A stretch of 64,000 nt of DNA from contig NC_092675.1 in NCBI RefSeq assembly GCF_964355755.1, forward strand, positions 18,552,912 to 18,616,911, read 5' to 3'. The position numbers and the translations under genes are program-made. The notes below the pieces were generated by a model that saw only the letters and a list, made by a program, of their open reading frames with translations, made no database searches and was not told the DNA's origin. Below, one piece after another: positions 1 to 12,400 of this stretch (positions within the stretch are counted from its first letter, which is position 1; each line of letters opens with the position of its first letter). Source of the DNA: Antedon mediterranea. Lineage: Eukaryota > Echinodermata > Crinoidea > Comatulida > Antedonidae.

Positions 1-1706
1 AATGAATGAATTACTTTACACAGCACGGTATAGGCCTAATGGTAAATGTTAATCGTATCGGCATGTATTCTGTTTCTTAAAGAGTTATTATTAAGTTAAT
101 AATTGGGTCTGGCCATTTCACTAATATATTACTATGACTATACTAAAGATGGCCGCATAACCGCAACATTCTAGGACTGTTGACTCCTCAAAATATGAAT
201 AAAACATCACTTATTATTATGATTAATAGGATTATTAAGACATATAAAGTTTTGTTGTACACGCCGCTACGTGCACATGCATGTTCGCCCATTTGAGCGT
301 AAATAAAGGTTTGAAGTAAATAATGCCGATGACCGTGGTTCTGTTTATGAGAATTCAATAGTGATATCCAATAATTGACATCGATATGCATACCAAATGT
401 AATTCTACCACACTATACATTTTGTTCATGATTACAATGCGCTAACAACGGTGCTTGAGAAGATCTTCAGGTACAGTTTCTTTAATTTTCTGTGTATGTT
501 TATTAGGCCTACTACAAATTCATTAGGAAGAAGCTAGCTATTATTTCGAGATGAGAGGATTAGTGATGTAGATGTGCGGGTTGGGAGGTACAGGTGGCCT
601 AATATTTATAGTTTTTATAATATTTATAACAGTTAATATTTTGAGCTACCAGATAATGATGTCATTTCTCAATACAATAACAGAAATTTAGAACAATAAC
701 TAGTGATTTTTGTTAGTTAGGCATAATGTTATACGGTGGTATGATGCAATTCACATTTATTATACGCTTACACTAATAATAAGCATATTACCTATTGCCT
801 ACTGGTAGGCCTATTATCATTAGATAATTATTTTGTAGGCCTACAACAAGTTAAGTTAATTAAAGTACAATTCTTAGTATTAACAATTAATTTTACATAA
901 TTTTAGTAACCTTGAGTGGTAATGCTAATCAATAACCTAATTATTGAACTTAATGAGCGCATTTTCTGACAGCACAGTTTGATGCCTTCTTCAGTCATCA
1001 CGTGATGTCAAAATATTTAACCTATGACCTGTCAGACTACTCTCTGACAATATTTGATTGTTTAATATAATGATGACATTTAAATCGATGTCATAATTAC
1101 AGACTTATATATTAAGTATAGTAATAAATGTTGTAAGCCGTGGGAGGTCTGTTACTAATGGTAATGTCGTTGTTTGCTTTAAAAGTTCTGTGATGCTGTA
1201 AAGCTGCTGGTATTGACAATTTCTATTGTAAATCTTAAAAGCACAATTTTTAGTAGAACATTCATAAAAACGGATTTTCTTGTTATTACTAGCTACGCTG
1301 AACATTTATTTTCCTTTGGGTGAAGTTTAGATATTTAGTAAAATTACCATGTTTGTAATAAAATAACAACGCAATTCTAATATTATACATTGTAACCCGG
1401 TAATTGTTAAAATGCATCGCAACCATTATATATAAATATTGACAAAGGAAACAATAAATATGATTTGTCGTCAAATGAAAATATGTATGATTTGCATTAG
1501 GTTACAATTTAGATAACAATTCGAAATAGTTGGTATAACCTAAGTTCTATGTTGGAGGAAATAAACTAATACATGATAAAAGGTTCATCCAAGTAATAAA
1601 ATAATAATTTCGACTAAACACATGAAAATGCTAATGACATGTTCAAATGCTAAACGCGTTACGTTTACTTTGAAGATAACATTTACATAAATAAATTGTC
1701 TTTCAG
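1..1706. other. AT-rich stretch without a recognisable gene
   Basis: I see no exon with both splice sites and a recognisable product here. ORFs in this stretch are short, rich in Ile, Leu and Tyr, and look like chance. The palindrome TAGGCCTA occurs several times (for example at 31-38). The stretch could be an intron of the gene that owns the exon at 1707-1892. Confidence 0.5.
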
Positions 1707-1892
1707 TTGTATACATCGATATTATCAGCTGATAAGGTAGTGTTTAGTCGTAGCACACACGGGGAAGGGGGAGCTTTGGAAGGTGTGAACGAAGACTTGG
1801 AGAATCTGATGAGTACTAAGAGGGCCACAGAGCGTTACCTTAACAACGCGTATGTTGTAGAAGATGACGAGATTGCCAATCCGATATGTTTG
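1707..1892 (+). CDS. Orphan internal exon, phase 0/0, gene unknown
   Basis: The stretch of 186 nt (62 codons) is preceded by a good acceptor (tctttcag) and followed by a consensus donor (gtaagt). Only one of the three forward frames is open. The peptide is hydrophilic and acidic and ends in ..EDDEIANPICL; it has no ATG suited to a start, so it would be an internal exon. I do not recognise the family. It could belong to a gene that begins left of the window. It could also be an upstream exon of CHAT: both its ends are phase 0 and the first CHAT exon has a phase-0 acceptor candidate at 6527, so the two would join in frame. It does not resemble the vesicular acetylcholine transporter often nested in CHAT loci. 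Confidence 0.4.
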
Positions 1893-2082
1893 GTAAGTAT
1901 ACTAATCTTTTCAGTTCAATGCAATAATTATTTATTTTCCATTCCTCAAATAGCAAATAAATTAGGCCTAAGGTTAAACACAAATTAAAGGATTTTTTTA
2001 CTTACAGTAAATTAAAAAAATTATTAGGATTGGTATATTATCATACACGTGACATTGGAATAACATCTTATTTTCATCTTAT

Positions 2083-2214
2083 AGTTCTGTCAAACACTAT
2101 CAAACTTTTTTGACAAAAAAAGTGTGATATGCCCAAATATGGTAGTAATATGACATCATCGTGTCCATGGGCACATCACATTTTTTGTTGCATAACATTT
2201 GATAGTTTAGTCCT
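2083..2214. mobile_element. MITE, AAGCTCTGTCTA family, diverged copy
   Basis: The stretch has near-palindromic ends related to ACTATCAAACT, and the internal blocks 'gcccaaatatggtagta' and 'gtccatgggcacatcac' shared with the other copies in this window. The outermost terminal bases are degraded. Confidence 0.65.
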
Positions 2215-3509
2215 ACGTCACTCATATAACCATGTTGCTACCCGAAGTAGACTATAACAATTACGGTCTTGGATTCCAAACCGTTTGCGTGTTGATGATC
2301 TCTAGTTGGTTATTAACAATTTTTACTAATTAGGCCTAATTATATTTATAATGTATGAATAATATTTACATACTACTTCTCACAAAAAAAAATGTTCACT
2401 TATTTTGTGACATTTTCGATCGTTATCTTCAGCATTAAGTTAGGCTGGTAGACGATTTACTGAATCATATGACCAGGATTGAGAAATACTTAAATAGCAT
2501 TTACGAAATCTTATATGCATTTTAGTTTTTCGTCATAGATTGTAATAAACATAAATGTTAATCAGCAAATGGAATACCGTCATAATCATTTTTATAATCA
2601 TTATTTTCTTCATAAACACCCCAGCCACAACCACAACAACAATAACAAACACACACGCACAAATCGGTTAAGTATTGACGTCAAAATTGATGCATGTGGT
2701 CGTTTTTAATACTAACGCGGCCATGCAAGTGTCTGTTGCTGTCTCATGATTGACAACCATACAGTACATTGTCTCGAAAAAAGAAAAATAACTCCGAAAT
2801 CATTTACCCTTTATTATACCTAATACATTGCTGTGCTGTATTACCTTTCTTTCGACTTTCAACCTTTTTTTGCTTTAATTATTTCTCCTTCTTCCACACA
2901 ATCGATATAATAGTTATCCCTTCTATTCCAGAAATATATGTCAGTTCTGTTTCTCTTACAAAATTAAGAGTAATCATTAAGGAATTTAATGCTATTATTT
3001 TATTGCACTAAATAGAAACGCCATTATTGACTAAGAATGCAGCCAGCAAAAGGCTTTGCTAGATGTATTGATTAAACTCTGTCAAACGGATTTTAGGCTA
3101 ATTTGATTGTGGTCCTGAAGGGTATGGAACGCCGACGGCTATAATCGTTTGTATTCATTTGTTGCAAACTTCAATCGCTTCAATGTAAGCGATATACTTT
3201 CCATGAGCATAAATAGTTTATCTTTAAATTTATGAAAACAACTTATAAAAGCAAGTCAATTAGTGTTGTTTATTGTATTGATTACAATGATATATATCAC
3301 TTAGTGGTTATCTCCTAAATATTAAATTTCATACCTCTATTTAAACAAAATATTTATCAATAATTATATACTTTACTTTATCATTCAACATTTTTATAGG
3401 AAGTCTATACTGTAAGATGCCAAATACACAATATAATTTATCATGTTTAAAGTCATGAATGACTTTACCTTGAACATGCATGTGTGAAAAATGAAATAAT
3501 CAACATCTG
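2215..3509. other. Non-coding AT-rich stretch
   Basis: No exon, RNA gene or clear repeat was seen. A short AAC/CAA-rich tract lies near 2620-2660. The 80-codon ORF at 2769-3011 starts at a non-ATG codon, has no splice context and resembles no protein I know. Confidence 0.4.
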
Positions 3510-3669
3510 AAGCTCTGTCTACATTATCAAACAGTTTAACAAAAAAGTGTCATGTGCCCATATATGGTAGTAATATGCCAAAATTAGGTAGTGGTATGAC
3601 ATCATCATGTCCATGGGCACATCACATTTGTTTTGAGTCACATCAAGTTTGATAGTGTAGACAGAGCTT
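3510..3669. mobile_element. MITE, AAGCTCTGTCTA family, well preserved
   Basis: This copy of about 160 bp begins AAGCTCTGTCTACATTATC and ends with its inverted complement (GATAGTGTAGACAGAGCTT). The interior carries the family blocks with 'ccatatatggtagtaatatg' and 'gtccatgggcacatcac'. There is no coding capacity, so it would be non-autonomous. Confidence 0.8.
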
Positions 3670-3782
3670 AAAACTAATGTCAAAAAATTATGTATACATT
3701 CTCAAAAGTTTTTTTTGGAATTGAAGGTATACGAAACAGTGCACATTAGTTTGGAAATATATGTATTTCTATGTTATAAATG

Positions 3783-3968
<186 letters not shown>

Positions 3969-4076
3969 AAATCAAGCACAGAACATTAATTCTAAACCGC
4001 CCGGTGATATACTGAAATTTAATTAATTAATTTGAAACGATAAAGATGAGGAAATCTGTGAGAATAAGAAAAAGTC

Positions 4077-4147
4077 GCCCCAACCGAGATTCGAACTCGG
4101 ACCGCCTGCTTGATATGCAGATGTCCTAACCATTAGACCACTGGGGC
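4077..4147 (-). tRNA. tRNA-like gene, anticodon ATC (Asp codon GAT)
   Basis: The minus strand folds as a full 71-nt cloverleaf without CCA. The acceptor stem is GCCCCAG/TTGGGGC, the D arm GTCT..GGAC, the anticodon stem TCTGC/GCAGG with loop ATATCAA, and the T arm CCGAG-TTCGAAT-CTCGG. The discriminator base is G, followed within a few bases by a T run (a Pol III terminator). T33 and A37 are in place, so the anticodon reads ATC, which decodes GAT. Eukaryotic Asp tRNAs normally carry GTC, and the D-arm 'GGTCTAATGGTTAGGA' looks more like tRNA-Glu. The gene sits inside a repeat unit, so it may be a tRNA-derived passenger or pseudogene although the fold is intact. Confidence 0.75.
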
Positions 4148-4211
4148 TTTCATGGTATTGTTCGAACTCGATTGGATAGCGACTCTTTAACATTCTCGGC
4201 GTGGTACGGTG

Positions 4212-5108
4212 GGACGCGATTTTTTTTTTCGTACATAAGTTGGGGACCCCTCATGAAACGTCACAAAATAAACATGAATAATTCATCAGTTAAATTTGTT
4301 GTTCCGTGTGCACCCAAGCGTATATCAACAAGAAGTGATTACACAACTGCGATACGATACTTTCTACAGTAGGCCTACACACACCACTATGCAAAATGTG
4401 TCGAGTCGAGGCTAATCGACAGCTAGGCAAGACATTAAACTAAGTAGTAATTCATTGGACGTAGCCCAAAGAAAGCTTAGACCCACAAGAATAAAGAATG
4501 TGTATAATTTTTGTACTGTAATTTTTTAATTCTGCTTTTATTATCAAACAAATATGCATGTACTCAAAGGAACTTTAAAAATGCGCGACATATGAACACA
4601 TGAGATGGGAAGATTTGACACACGAGAATAAAAAATGTATTTTTGTGTAATGTTTATTGTTTAATTTTGCTGACTATTACTCGGATTGTGTCATACCAAA
4701 GATAGTTACACTATCTTTGGTCATACCTAACACACACACGTCACACACATCCACACAGCTACTACTAGAATAGACATGGGTTTAGAGACTAAATTAGGCC
4801 TAATAGTATTAATAGAAACTATAATTTTAACACGTAATTCTTTAGTAATAAATTATATTAAAAACACCATAAACTAAAGGCTGATTATTTCGACAATCCA
4901 CACAAAACTCCGCTATTCTTCTATGAAATTGCACGCCGCAACAACAGCGGAGATAGGCCTAGAATCGTACCGCACTTGTGTAATCACTTCTTGTTGCTAT
5001 ACGCTTGGGTGCACACGGAACAAGAAAATTTAACTGATGAATTATTCATGTTTATTTTGTGACGTTTCATGAGGGGGTCCCCAACTTATGTACGAAAAAA
5101 AAAATCGC
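4212..5108. mobile_element. Long-inverted-repeat DNA element (fold-back type)
   Basis: About 160 bp at 4212-4375 recurs inverted at 4958-5108 with roughly 90% identity by eye. Shared landmarks are an A/T homopolymer, 'cgtacataagttggggacc', 'cctcatgaaacgtcacaaa' and 'gtgtgcacccaagcgtat'. The centre (4376-4957) has no coding sequence but contains a perfect 11-bp stem-loop near 4697-4721 (CCAAAGATAGT, 3-nt loop). It is non-autonomous; I cannot assign a superfamily. Confidence 0.7.
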
Positions 5109-5283
5109 CGGCGGGACAGCACTAGTCCTCAGTTGTACGCACGCGCACCAGAGATCAAATTGATACGCCCTCATCTTACAGTATTTTTATTCACGAGGCG
5201 GGATCTCTCAGAAGAGATACTTTTATATATATAAACAAATCAGGCACAGAACATTAATTCTAAACCGCCCGGTGATAATACTG

Positions 5284-6484
5284 CTTTTTAAACATATCAA
5301 AATGTCTTTTGTCCAAAACCTAACCTTTGGAAGGAAAATACACTAATTTAGAGAGATATACAGAAAGAGTATTACGATAAAGAGCGTTTATTTTGCTGCA
5401 TAATTTCACTAATTTCCATTTTTTATTTGAACGTCACTAATTACCAGCAAATAGATTTGTATAATTTATGAATTATTTTATTGTGTTTAAAAGTTCATAT
5501 TTATTTCTGATGCCGTTTCGTGTTCTCAATTAGTTTTCTCTTCTTGAAATTTCTATTGCTGTTTCCAATATTATACGTCATTTGACCTAAATCGATAACA
5601 GAGAAGATCGCTCTATAAATGAAAAATAGTAATAGTAATTGTATTAAACAACAATGGTAATATTAGCAATAACGAATCATACTTATAATGATCTCTGATC
5701 TAACAAAATCTCTATTCGTTAAGATACACCTACATAATCATGTAACGCTGTTAAATAATATAAATAATGGTGTATGTTGTATATATTTAATTATAGTTTA
5801 TATTGTTTTATAATTAGTTATTTTTTATATTTATTTATTTTATATTATGGTATTATTACTAGGGTTATGTCGCTACCGATCACGATCCAATGAACCATAC
5901 AGAATTAACGATTACGTCTATGACCTAGTATCGAAGATTATAGGCCGTCTAAACAGCACTGTCGTATCAATTTATTAAGGTGTTCAATGATGATATTGCT
6001 ATCTCATTATTGGTATCTCTTGTTTCAAAAATTGGAAGTATTGTTCCAAGTTCGATCTATATGAAACTGTTAAGAAAATCAATTTGACCGAGTTACGGTA
6101 CATTTCACACTTGCTCAGTATCACGGAACGGCAGACTGGTTTGTACACACGCGTCATCTGCCATTGAAGAAACAGACTTGGTGCGAACGTTCCTATTCTT
6201 TAAACGATTTTCGATTGTTTAACAAAATATTTCCGTTAAACGGAAAATGTATATAGAGAGATAGTCATATTAATAATTATAGTACTTGTTCGATTTTAAA
6301 TTAATCATTTTTTAAAATCATAATTAACCATAATTATAAGGAATTATACATGAAGAGTAAGCCCGGGAGAGTACCATACGATGGGTAGGATCTACCATGA
6401 TATCGGGCAAAAATAATGTTAAAAGTAATATAGTCATCGGCGAAAAAACCTTAATTTTATCTATATATTGACAAGGTTTAAAAT
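5284..6484. other. Region 5' of the first recognised CHAT exon
   Basis: AT-rich, with no exon I can support and no clear TATA-type promoter. If CHAT begins with untranslated or alternative upstream exons, as in other animals, its promoter could be here or further left. No vesicular acetylcholine transporter ORF is present between 1 and 6484. Confidence 0.4.
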
Positions 6485-9400
6485 ATGTTTAGAATGGATT
6501 ATAACAATATTGTTTATTATGTACAGAGGCAGCTTCCACCTTTACCTGTTCCTCCTCTAGTAGAGTCACTAGAGCTGTATCTTCGATCTCTAAAGCCTCT
6601 GTTGACAGAAGAGCAGTTCAGAGAAACTGAACGAATCGTCACTAGGTTTGGAGAAATGGGAGGAAGTGGCCAAAAACTACAGAGCAAGTTATGTGAATAC
6701 GCTAAGTGCAAGTCAAATTGGGTAAGAGTGTAAAGCTTGGTTATCGCTTCCTGATTGGTCAACTCACTTGAGTTGCGTGCGCGTTGACTCAAGCTAAGCT
6801 CTGTCTATCAAACTTGATGTGACAAAAAAGTGTAATATGCCCAAATATGGCAGTAATATGATAAACGTGGTAATGATAATGACATCATCATGTCCATATA
6901 TATCGCAAAACAGTACGTTTTAAAAACAAGCATCATATCTAAATGATAAAAGGTTATCAGATTTATTCATCGAATTTGAATAATAATGAGGTTATTTGGT
7001 GAATTTTACAGGCTAACGACTGGTGGCTTGATGACATGTACCTAAGGGCTAGATTACCGCTTGTCGTCAACTCAAACCCAGGAATGGTCTTCCCTAAGCA
7101 GCAGTTTGAGGATCGAAATCAACAACTAAAATTTGCTGCAAGATTAATATCTGGAATACTCGATTACAAGGTTATTATTGACGCGTGAGTATACGTTGCA
7201 AATAAAACATATTATTGTTATTCCCAAATGCTTGGCTATCTTATATTTGCCTCAATGAAATAGGAAGCCTGAGGAAAATTTGTATAATTAACATTTCTAT
7301 AAAATAATATGACGCATACAAATAAACCATTACACATACTAAGTACTGTACTAGATTATGTAATTACTATAGCTTCGTTGTCATATCGTCGTAACCAGGC
7401 AAACATCTTATTCTGTTCTGTATCACCATGTAATACTAAACATTAATTTTACGTGTTACTATACAAACCTTCAAATTTGTAAAATATGTATGAAAAGCCA
7501 TGTGTGCCAAAGCAGTTTTACAAATATTAAGCAGAATCGCCATCTACTACTTCAAATGTAGCCTACTAAACCACACGTCTTGCGTTATATTAGGAAATTA
7601 AAATTATTCTAAATACCTGTTATTTATTAAATAAATATTTATTATTTGTAATTTTTATATAGCCGAGCCTTACCAGTGGACAGAGCACGACATAATAAAC
7701 CTGGACAACCGTTATGTATGGAGCAATATTACAGATTGTTTTCTTCCTATCGCGTACCAGGCGTGGTTAAAGACGAACTTGTGGCGCCAACTGTTAGTGT
7801 TATGCCCGAACCCGAACATATAATAGTCGTCTGCAGAAACCAGGTAGGCTGCTGCTGTGAGAAATTAAAATAACTTAGTGAACAACCGACAGTTATATAT
7901 AACAAAAAGGGTGTCATTAGTTAGGTTACAAGCCTCTAACCAAAAACTATTCAAATCCCAGAGGTTAAACTAAATTGTTTGATTAAATTTACTGGAGCTA
8001 AGATAATCGTCAGATAGTCATTCTCTATTGTTTTAAATAATAGTTCTTTGTTCTGGATGTCATCATAAACTTTAAGCGACTCAGTGAGCAGGATTTATCG
8101 AGCCAGTTGAAAAGAATTGTTCATATCGCTACATCCTCATCTCCGACGCCGCCTATCGGTTTATTAACAGGAGATGGTAGAACAGACTGGGCAAACGCTC
8201 GAATGAGGTTAATGGAAGGCAAGTTTAAATTGATTCATTCACATTATACTTTTAAATGACCGATTAGATTGATACTGAGTTGGCGTGGGCCGAGTTGACA
8301 TGGGGTCAACTTGACACATGGCCGGCCCACTTGAGTTTTACGGTAGTACAATATTATTATCACTCTTCCCTACTAGGATGACGTAAGTGTGTATGTTTTC
8401 ATCATAATTTACCCAATATGCAGCGGTTTTCTTTAAAAAAAACCAACCCCAGTGTACTTGTTTATATTGAACTTTTCTTATACTAAACATTATATAACTT
8501 AATTACATTTTTAAATCAGATTCGACCAATAGGGATTCACTTGACATGATTGAACGTTGTATATTTGTGCTTTGTCTTGATGAGCACATGAATCATCCGC
8601 CCACCGACATCAATAAGCCCATGGACAGAGAAGATGTTCCACTTGCAAAACAAATGCTGCATGGAGGAGGGAGTGAGGCCAATAGTGGGAACCGTTGGTT
8701 TGATAAGACTATGCAGGTATATTAATATTTAAAATATCTATGTGAGTGAATTGAATACGTCCATATATAGTCAGATAAATACTGAAAATAAAGTAAAGCA
8801 AAGACTATTCAAAATGAAAAGGGTAAGGATCAGGAAAACCCAGAACATTAAATTGTAGCTCGTAACGGCAACTTCGGAGGCGTATTTTTAAATTTTGTTT
8901 CAGCCCACCTATATTTGTTTTATCTTCGTCGTTCACTCACAAACTTTAACTATCTTTCTCACATTTGTAATACAGTATATGTTAAGCATAATCATCACGG
9001 CCCGAAGGCGTGTTTCGAGCTCTATTCTCACATAATTTAATGTATGACTTAAGAGTAACACGTTTTTATATAACTTTTATCTACATTTCAGTTTATTGTG
9101 GGGGAGGATGGTTCTTGTGGATTAAATTACGAACATTCGCCGTCTGAGGGCGTTGCTGTGGTGCAGTTGGTCGAGCATTTGTTACGATACATGTAAGTCT
9201 CAAATTGATATTCGTAATGATGATAACGATTTTGAACATATTCTAGATAATCATTCTATTTTCATTTTCAACAATACCATTATCATTATAATCAAGTAAT
9301 TTATTTTATCTGCTACACAACATGTTAGTATAAGTTTATAAAATGTATTCACAGAGACTCCGATACCCACCGACGAAGGTTAATTAGAGCACAGTCAATA

Positions 9401-12400
9401 TGTGAGTTACCTTATCCAAGACGGCTACGCTGGAAGTTGTCTCCTGATAGCATAGTTGATATTGATAATGCACGATTAAGGGCAGACAGGTGATAATTAG
9501 TTATACATTATATTCACTTTATAAACATTTAGGATAAATATATTGTTACGTAAACCAATGTCCAAAACTTGTTTAACGGTTAACAACAGTGAGTGAGTGA
9601 GTGGCCGAGCGGTTAAGACAGTGGAACCGTAATTACCTGGCCATAACAACGGCAGGGGTTCGAGGCTCACTCACTCCATGGTTCTGGTGGTAGAACGAGT
9701 CTTCTCGGATAAGGACTATAAACCGTAGGTCCAGTGTACACATCTGGCTCGTGTGCAGTTTAAAGAACCTAGTACATCTTTCGAGACGAGTAGGGAGTTA
9801 CCCCGGTGTATTAGTACATCACAGCCACTGATCACCAACTGGGCCCTCTGGGAGACCAGTCATTGACTGAAGAGGTTACCCAGTATAAATATATATTTCA
9901 ATCAATCAATCAATCAACACAAAATAATCCATGATAATGATACAATGGTACTGTATAAAAAATATTAACTAGTAAACTAGACAAATATAATAATTGATCT
10001 AACGTAATTATACCCAAATGCTCGCGAATTTGCAATTTACTGGATATTCAAAATATCTGACCAATCAACATTTATCCGAATGACAAAATGCTAAACAAAA
10101 TCTTATATATAGTCGGGAGTATAGTTATATTACAAGATAAAAAATACCTCTACGTCATTTAGGTATACATGATTTGAAGTCTATATACACCATTCTATCC
10201 AACTATACAATGAGCTAAATTCCTAATCCAGATGTAGACAAATACCACTACTTCTACAATCAACAAACTATGAATGAAATGATCAGTTTGGATTGGTTGA
10301 GAAAACGTTAACACAAATTCATTAACATTAATGTAATTGTAGATTGGTACACAATGTGGACTTGAAACTATTACGGTTTACTGAGTTTGGTAAAGGGTTT
10401 CCCAAATCACAAGACATGAGCCCTGATGCGTTTGTCCAACTTGCTTTACAAGTTACATATTACAGGTAAGTTGTTACTATTATAACTTTATAATGATTGA
10501 TTATAAGCAGTACTAATAACTGTTTCTAATTATATAAAATATCATTTTAATATTTGAATCAGTCGGTAGCGTTTATTACGGTATATCAAGTTCAAAAAAC
10601 ATTTATTTATTCAACAATGGCATTATACAGTATAATATAATTATAGGTGTGTACATAAATGAAAACATAGTAATAAGCCATCATTTGGGGTCTTCTCTAG
10701 AAGAAAACAAGTTTCTTGTCTCGAGAAAGACCCCAGAAACAATACACATACATTTAAACTAATACAATTTACTACATAAAATAATAAATAAAAACAAAAA
10801 CGATGAAATAAAAATAGATACTTTCAGTATCAAGAATTATTCTTTCACGCCAAATTATATATTGAACAATGTAATTAATTGAATTATTACACAATGTGTC
10901 TGTATGTATAGTATGTATGGGCATCTAATATCGACGTACGAGAGTGGGTCAACAAGACGTTTTCATGAAGGTCGTGTGGACAACATAAGAGCTGCGTCAC
11001 AAGAGGCGTTGGAATTTGCTAGAGCCATAAAAGGCGACTGTTTAGCTACGGTAAAAGAAACAAATATTTATAAAAACATTTATTTATATTAACCACATTG
11101 AAACACCGGTTCGTGTGGCATTTAACTCACTATTATGTAGATTATTAGCATCTTTAATTCATTTATTATTTCTATTGTAAACAATCCCTTTAATTTATAA
11201 ACAGTTCATTGATTGAAAAGTTTGATTTACTGTTACAGTTAGAAGAGAAGATAAAATTGATGCGCAAAGCCATCAAATCTCAGACAGATTTCTGCGTAAG
11301 AACAATTATGGGACAGGGTTTTGATTGTCATCTACTTGGTCTTCGTGAACTATCGAGGGAATTGGGAGAACCAGTGCCAGAGATATTCCAAGACGTAGCT
11401 TATGAAATAAGCAACGACTTTACGTTGTCAACAAGTCAGGTACGGTAGCTAATCATGATAACACAGTATACCCTGTCAACATGAATAATATGATCGTATA
11501 AATAATTATTTCTGTAACGTTTTCAATTTAATATTTTCATAACCAAACAACGATTTGTATTATTCCTTGTTGATGGAACATAATTGTGTGTGACGATTTA
11601 GAGGGCGCACTATATTACTCACTAAACACCATTTAAACTAGTCCGATGGTATTGTTAGAAAAAATAACACAATATAACATTTTTAACATTCCCAAACGAT
11701 TGGTTTAGATTTAAATTCAGGCTGTCCGCTTCGAAACAAAAACATTTTGGGTGACGATATAGAGGGCGCACTATATTACCTCAATAAACATATTTTAAAC
11801 TATATATTTTAAACAAAACATAACATCTTTAACATTCGAAGACCATGTTTTAACATTGTATTAGAGATGTACATACGATATCAGAACAATCACGAGATTA
11901 AGGATATCGCCGCACGCACGTGCTCGCCGTATAGCCGTCGCTGTAAATTGCATCGCAAAAATCTACTTAATTAGTTTTCACTGTTGTTAACATAAAAGAG
12001 ATAGTTACCGTCACTTCAATTGCTAACATTACTTGTATTAGGCTTAAATTTGCTAAAATGTTTAGTCTGGTATTTTGAAGAAACACTTCAATATATATCC
12101 AGATAGGCAAAAGAAACAAGAAAAAAATCGCGCGTTACTTCTAGAATGTTTACTCGATGGTATATAAAGTTGGTTCGTACTTTCGGTACTGATTTTACCA
12201 CCTGGTAACCCTGTTTACTAATTAAATTGAGTTAGATAATTAGTTATTAACAATAAAAACGAATTTAGGTTCGATTTGATTTTCCTCAAATAGTGCTGTT
12301 TTCCGATCGTGGTACACACTATCTAATGGATGTCCTTGAAAAATACCCGCACACAGTAATACGAGGATGCTTCGCATTTACCTATCTCCTTCTACGGCAA

